A DNA stretch of 56,467 nt from Campylobacterales bacterium (GTDB lineage Bacteria > Campylobacterota > Campylobacteria > Campylobacterales > QNZT01): positions 1 to 56,467 of the forward strand of contig JALVVR010000015.1 of the NCBI GenBank assembly GCA_027023305.1, written 5' to 3'. The notes under the pieces are model-generated. The model was given only the letters and a program-made list of their open reading frames with translations, was not told the DNA's origin and did no database searches. Position numbers and translations under genes: made by a program. Below, in pieces: positions 53,618 through 56,467 of this stretch; position 1 is the stretch's first letter; every line of letters starts with the position of its first letter.

Positions 53618-55142
53618 GATTGTAAAAAAAGTTATAAGTGAATTAACTCGTGAAAATATAGAGATTACTCCTGAAAACTATAAAAAAAGATATTGCCAGA
53701 TTGCTAAAGAATATAATGTTTATAGTGAAGATTGTGAAGAGCTTAAAAAGTATAGCACTAAACTATCTCCCTACTTACAAGATGAACTTAAAAAGAGAAA
53801 TGTCAAAAGTATAAATGATTTTATACTATTTATAACTAGCAACTTAAATCGACTTAGTGCAGGTGACACAAATAAACAAAATCTCATCATGATTACTTTA
53901 GTAAAAAGGCTTTTACAAACTATAACCTTTCTTCATGACAAGGAAGCTTCAAAGTTAGCTAATATCTCGCTAGATAGGATAGAGTATTTAGCTGATTTAA
54001 ACAGTTTTGAGATTGTAAAAGATAAATGGTTTGATTTTATGACTAGCTATGATGATAGTTATCTAGAGAAGTTAAAAGCCAACTGTAATATCAGTTCGAC
54101 TAATCTAGAAGATATAGTAAATGAAATACTTGAATGCATGAAAAAAAGTGATGATGTAGAGTTTTTAAAAAACATATCAACACTTATTGTAGGTGCTTTG
54201 ACACCTTCTATTGCTAATGGAGTAGATGATGAGTTGGCTGCTCTTAGTTATGATTTAAAAACAAACCCAGCTATGATTCAATCTACAGAAATTTTGCAAA
54301 AAGTAAAAACCTTGATTAAAAAGAGAGTAAAACTTGATAAAGATGAAGTAAATAGCAGAGTAAAATCTCTAAATGATATCTTAGACAATCTCTCTTCAAA
54401 ACTTATACCTATGATGGAAAAAAGTAGTGTAAGAGAGGAAAAAATAGCTAGGATAAAAGAGGAGTTAAAGCAAGATAGCAGAAATATAAACTTTGAAGAG
54501 TTAAAACATAAATTAGAAAATATTACTGCATCATTAGAGATAGAGAGTGTAAGTTTAAGTTCAAAACTTCAAAAAGAGTCTCATCTTATCACAAATCTTC
54601 AAAAAAGGATGCATAAGTTAGAAGTTGCACTTGGAAAGGCAAAAAAAGAGTCTAAGATAGATTTTTTGACAAAGCTTTTGACTAGAAAAGAGCTTGATAG
54701 TGAGCTTAGTATCACTGAGAGTGGATTTTTAAGGTATAACATAGGGTATAGTGTAGTATTTTTTGATCTTGATAACTTTAAAATGATAAATGATACTTTC
54801 GGTCATGAAGCTGGAGATGTGATTTTAAAAGAGTTAGGAAAAATTTTAAATCAAAACAGAAGAGAGGTCGATATCGTAGGAAGATATGGTGGTGAAGAGT
54901 TTTTAGCAGTTTTGCCAAAGACTGATTTAAAAGGTGCTATGATTTTTGCACAAAATATAAGAGAGACAGTTCAAAATCATGAATTTATCTATAAAGGTGA
55001 GAGAATTTTTGTCACTATAAGTGGTGGAGTTGCTTCAAGAGATGATACTTCTTCTAAAGAAGAAACAGTAACAAATGCAGACTCAATGCTTTATAATGCA
55101 AAAAATCTTGGAAGAAATAGGATAGCACCTGATATTGCTTAG
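53604..55142 (+). CDS. GGDEF diguanylate cyclase with long helical N-terminal region
   Basis: A 512-residue cytoplasmic protein. About 340 residues of helical sequence, the last part a likely coiled coil (SLSSKLQKESHLITNLQKRM), are followed by a GGDEF domain (about 350-512). The active site is GGEEF at about 429-433, with metal Asp in VVFFDLDNFKMIND. The inhibitory I-site RxxD (REVD) lies exactly five residues before it, so product feedback is expected. It makes the second messenger c-di-GMP. No membrane span or known sensor domain is visible. The GTG start has GAGGAG six bases upstream. Confidence 0.88.
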   Translation: MTKSEIVKKVISELTRENIEITPENYKKRYCQIAKEYNVYSEDCEELKKYSTKLSPYLQDELKKRNVKSINDFILFITSNLNRLSAGDTNKQNLIMITLVKRLLQTITFLHDKEASKLANISLDRIEYLADLNSFEIVKDKWFDFMTSYDDSYLEKLKANCNISSTNLEDIVNEILECMKKSDDVEFLKNISTLIVGALTPSIANGVDDELAALSYDLKTNPAMIQSTEILQKVKTLIKKRVKLDKDEVNSRVKSLNDILDNLSSKLIPMMEKSSVREEKIARIKEELKQDSRNINFEELKHKLENITASLEIESVSLSSKLQKESHLITNLQKRMHKLEVALGKAKKESKIDFLTKLLTRKELDSELSITESGFLRYNIGYSVVFFDLDNFKMINDTFGHEAGDVILKELGKILNQNRREVDIVGRYGGEEFLAVLPKTDLKGAMIFAQNIRETVQNHEFIYKGERIFVTISGGVASRDDTSSKEETVTNADSMLYNAKNLGRNRIAPDIA

Positions 55143-56271
55143 TGAATTTTTATTAACAAAAGAGCTTTTTTATAAAGATATAGATTATGACTACTTTCCA
55201 ACTCTTTGGAAAAAGATTGAGAGTGAGTTTCAGCTACCAAAGATAGTTCATATAGTAGGAACAAATGGTAAAGGCAGTACAGGAAGGTTTTTAGCTTGGT
55301 ATTTATACCAAGCAGGATACAGAGTAGGGCACTATAGTTCCCCTCATATATTGGATTTTAGTGAGAGGATATGGATAGATGGAAGTGATGCTAGTAAAGC
55401 TATACTTGAAAGTGCTCATCAAAATTTATATAAAAAGTTAGACAAAGAGGATATAGAAAGACTCTCTTATTTTGAATATACTACACTTTTAGCTATAGAA
55501 GTTTATCAAGATGTAGAGTATGTAGTACTTGAAGCTGGTCTTGGTGGAGAGTTTGATGCTACAAATGTCTTTAAAAAACTTTTCTCTTTGATAACTCCTA
55601 TTTCAAAAGATCATGAAAGTTTTTTGGGAAGTAGCTTAAAAGAGATAGCTACTACAAAACTAAAATCAGTTTCAACATATGCAATTTTAGCAAATCAAAA
55701 AGAAGAGATTTACAAAGTAGCAAATCATCTTGGGATAAAATGGCAAAAAAGTGATGAACTTTTTACTCCTAAAGAGAGAGAAGATATAAGAGAGTTTATA
55801 AAAAATAACCATTTTGCATCTTACTTGGAAGAGAACCTCATGCTAGCTTTAAGTGGAGTAAAAAAGTTAGAGTTGGAGTATGATTTAAAGTTTTTAAAAG
55901 ATGTTAAACTTAGAGGTAGATTTGAAAAGATAGCAAAAAATATCACGATAGATGTAGGACATAACTTACTAGCAGCAACTGCTATCAAAAGTGAACTAAA
56001 AGGTAAAAAAATAACTCTTATTTACAACACTTACAAAGATAAAGATTATAAAAAGATTTTGAATTTCTTAAAAGAAAATATCGAAGAAGTTTTGATAATA
56101 GATGTTGAAAATGACAGGATTTTAAAAAGAGAAGTTTTAGAGGATTTTTTAACTAGTATAAATATAAAGCATAGAGCTTATAAAAACTCTATACTTGAAA
56201 CTAGTAAAGAGTACTTAGTCTTTGGTTCTTTTGTGGTTGTGGAGAAGTTTTTAAAAGAATATAACCCTTAA
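55135..56271 (+). CDS. folC: Dihydrofolate synthase / folylpolyglutamate synthase
   Basis: Mur-ligase-family enzyme adding glutamate to dihydropteroate and folates. The 378-residue protein has the ATP loop VGTNGKGSTGRF, YSSPHILDFSERI, EAGLGGEFDATNVF, TPISKDHESFLG and IDVGHN in the C-terminal domain. It is shorter than E. coli FolC (about 420) but complete in motif order. The start is TTG 55135, overlapping the GGDEF stop by eight bases, with no strong ribosome binding site, so coupling is likely. Confidence 0.93.
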   Translation: MLSEFLLTKELFYKDIDYDYFPTLWKKIESEFQLPKIVHIVGTNGKGSTGRFLAWYLYQAGYRVGHYSSPHILDFSERIWIDGSDASKAILESAHQNLYKKLDKEDIERLSYFEYTTLLAIEVYQDVEYVVLEAGLGGEFDATNVFKKLFSLITPISKDHESFLGSSLKEIATTKLKSVSTYAILANQKEEIYKVANHLGIKWQKSDELFTPKEREDIREFIKNNHFASYLEENLMLALSGVKKLELEYDLKFLKDVKLRGRFEKIAKNITIDVGHNLLAATAIKSELKGKKITLIYNTYKDKDYKKILNFLKENIEEVLIIDVENDRILKREVLEDFLTSINIKHRAYKNSILETSKEYLVFGSFVVVEKFLKEYNP

Positions 56272-56390
56272 CCCAACCTTAATAAAAAAACAACTAAAAA
56301 AAATTAACACCCCATTAAAACCATAAATGCTAACATTTCAAAAAAATCACCCAAAAAGGGCTCTGTCATGAAACAAACCACAACCACTAA

Positions 56391-56467
56391 ATGGGGGAGA
56401 ATAAGCTCATAAAACTAGCTCTAATATTAATAACTACCTTACTATTTGCTACCTACTTATCTGGTAA
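56391..56467 (+). CDS. Possible start of a secreted or membrane protein (cut by window end)
   Basis: ATG 56391 opens a frame of 25 codons that runs off the window, with MGENKLIKLALILITTLLFA and onward: a basic start then a hydrophobic stretch like a signal peptide. The ribosome binding site is unclear and the true start could lie further on. The upstream gap 56272-56390 is very AT-rich and holds nothing else I can name. Confidence 0.35.
   Translation, partial: MGENKLIKLALILITTLLFATYLSG

Noticed and set aside
56368..56412. A 14-codon ORF starting MKQTTTTKWG near the window end, as a leader peptide.
   Set aside because: No regulatory hairpins can be judged because the window ends, and the codon content suggests no amino-acid attenuation.
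1..56467. CRISPR arrays, rRNA genes or a replication origin.
   Set aside because: No regularly spaced direct repeats, no rRNA sequence and no dnaA-box cluster were seen anywhere in the window.

Overview
The window is about 56 kb of AT-rich, tightly packed bacterial chromosome. Gene content and order point to the Campylobacterota (former Epsilonproteobacteria), most like the free-living Sulfurimonas/Sulfurovum-type lineages. The main signs are the pheS-pheT-aroA-ispH-rpsA-serA block, the leuS-lptE-GGDEF-folC block, a 6S-RNA-like gene just upstream of purD, an ATP synthase c subunit with a signal-peptide-like start, a CcoI/CcoS pair for cbb3 oxidase, and the heptose set gmhB-hldD-hldE-gmhA. The genus is inference from recalled synteny; no search was run.

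Layout. 1-330: tail of an IS110/IS1111-type transposase with its downstream non-coding flank. 329-4919: guaA, a hairpin-rich repeat, an MntA/HepT toxin-antitoxin pair fused by overlap to hemD, the 6S RNA and purD. 4924-11907: one overlapping run of RDD protein, lptD, MlaD-like protein, J-domain protein, degenerate phosphoribosyltransferase and pnp. 12013-18216: atpE alone, tRNA-Leu(GAG), then purL with a DUF2868 membrane protein, a DUF3482 GTPase and a phospholipase-D-like lipoprotein. 18195-23630: mostly minus strand (tilS, rimO, panC, a TPR protein, a small hypothetical), with Uma2 and a DUF5718-like protein on plus. 23685-27220: DUF309, CcoI-type copper ATPase, ccoS, a second hairpin-rich repeat and a frameshifted conserved gene. 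27318-31663: heptose operon with an orphan antitoxin-like gene inside it. 31664-32920: small accessory island of unrecognised AT-rich genes with a repeated hairpin and a probable leaderless membrane-protein gene. 32965-44598: HIT protein, a GlnRS-YqeY fusion, then the pheST-aroA-ispH-rpsA-serA run. 44653-49913: TetR, TolC and an RND pump split into two in-frame ORFs, with no membrane-fusion gene. 49929-56271: zinc-finger membrane protein, DUF6394-like protein, leuS, lptE, a diguanylate cyclase and folC. The window ends inside a possible secreted-protein gene.

How it fits together. Purine synthesis (guaA, purD, purL), outer-membrane biogenesis (lptD, lptE, MlaD-like, heptose synthesis), translation (glnS, pheST, leuS, rpsA, tilS, rimO, tRNA) and cofactor or isoprenoid genes (hemD, panC, folC, ispH) dominate. 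Accessory material sits at joints between housekeeping blocks: the IS tail, the TA pair, the orphan antitoxin, the 31.7-32.9 kb island and the efflux operon. Promoters appear mainly as a strong -10 box (TATAAT or TAAAAT, often after T-rich sequence and TG) without a clear -35. Three divergent gene pairs share one symmetric -10 heptamer.

No rRNA, CRISPR array or complete insertion sequence is visible. The strongest candidates for something less ordinary are the small-gene island at 31.7-32.9 kb, the split RND pump, the DUF2868/DUF3482/PLD operon, the IS-flank RNA region and the two related palindromic intergenic elements.
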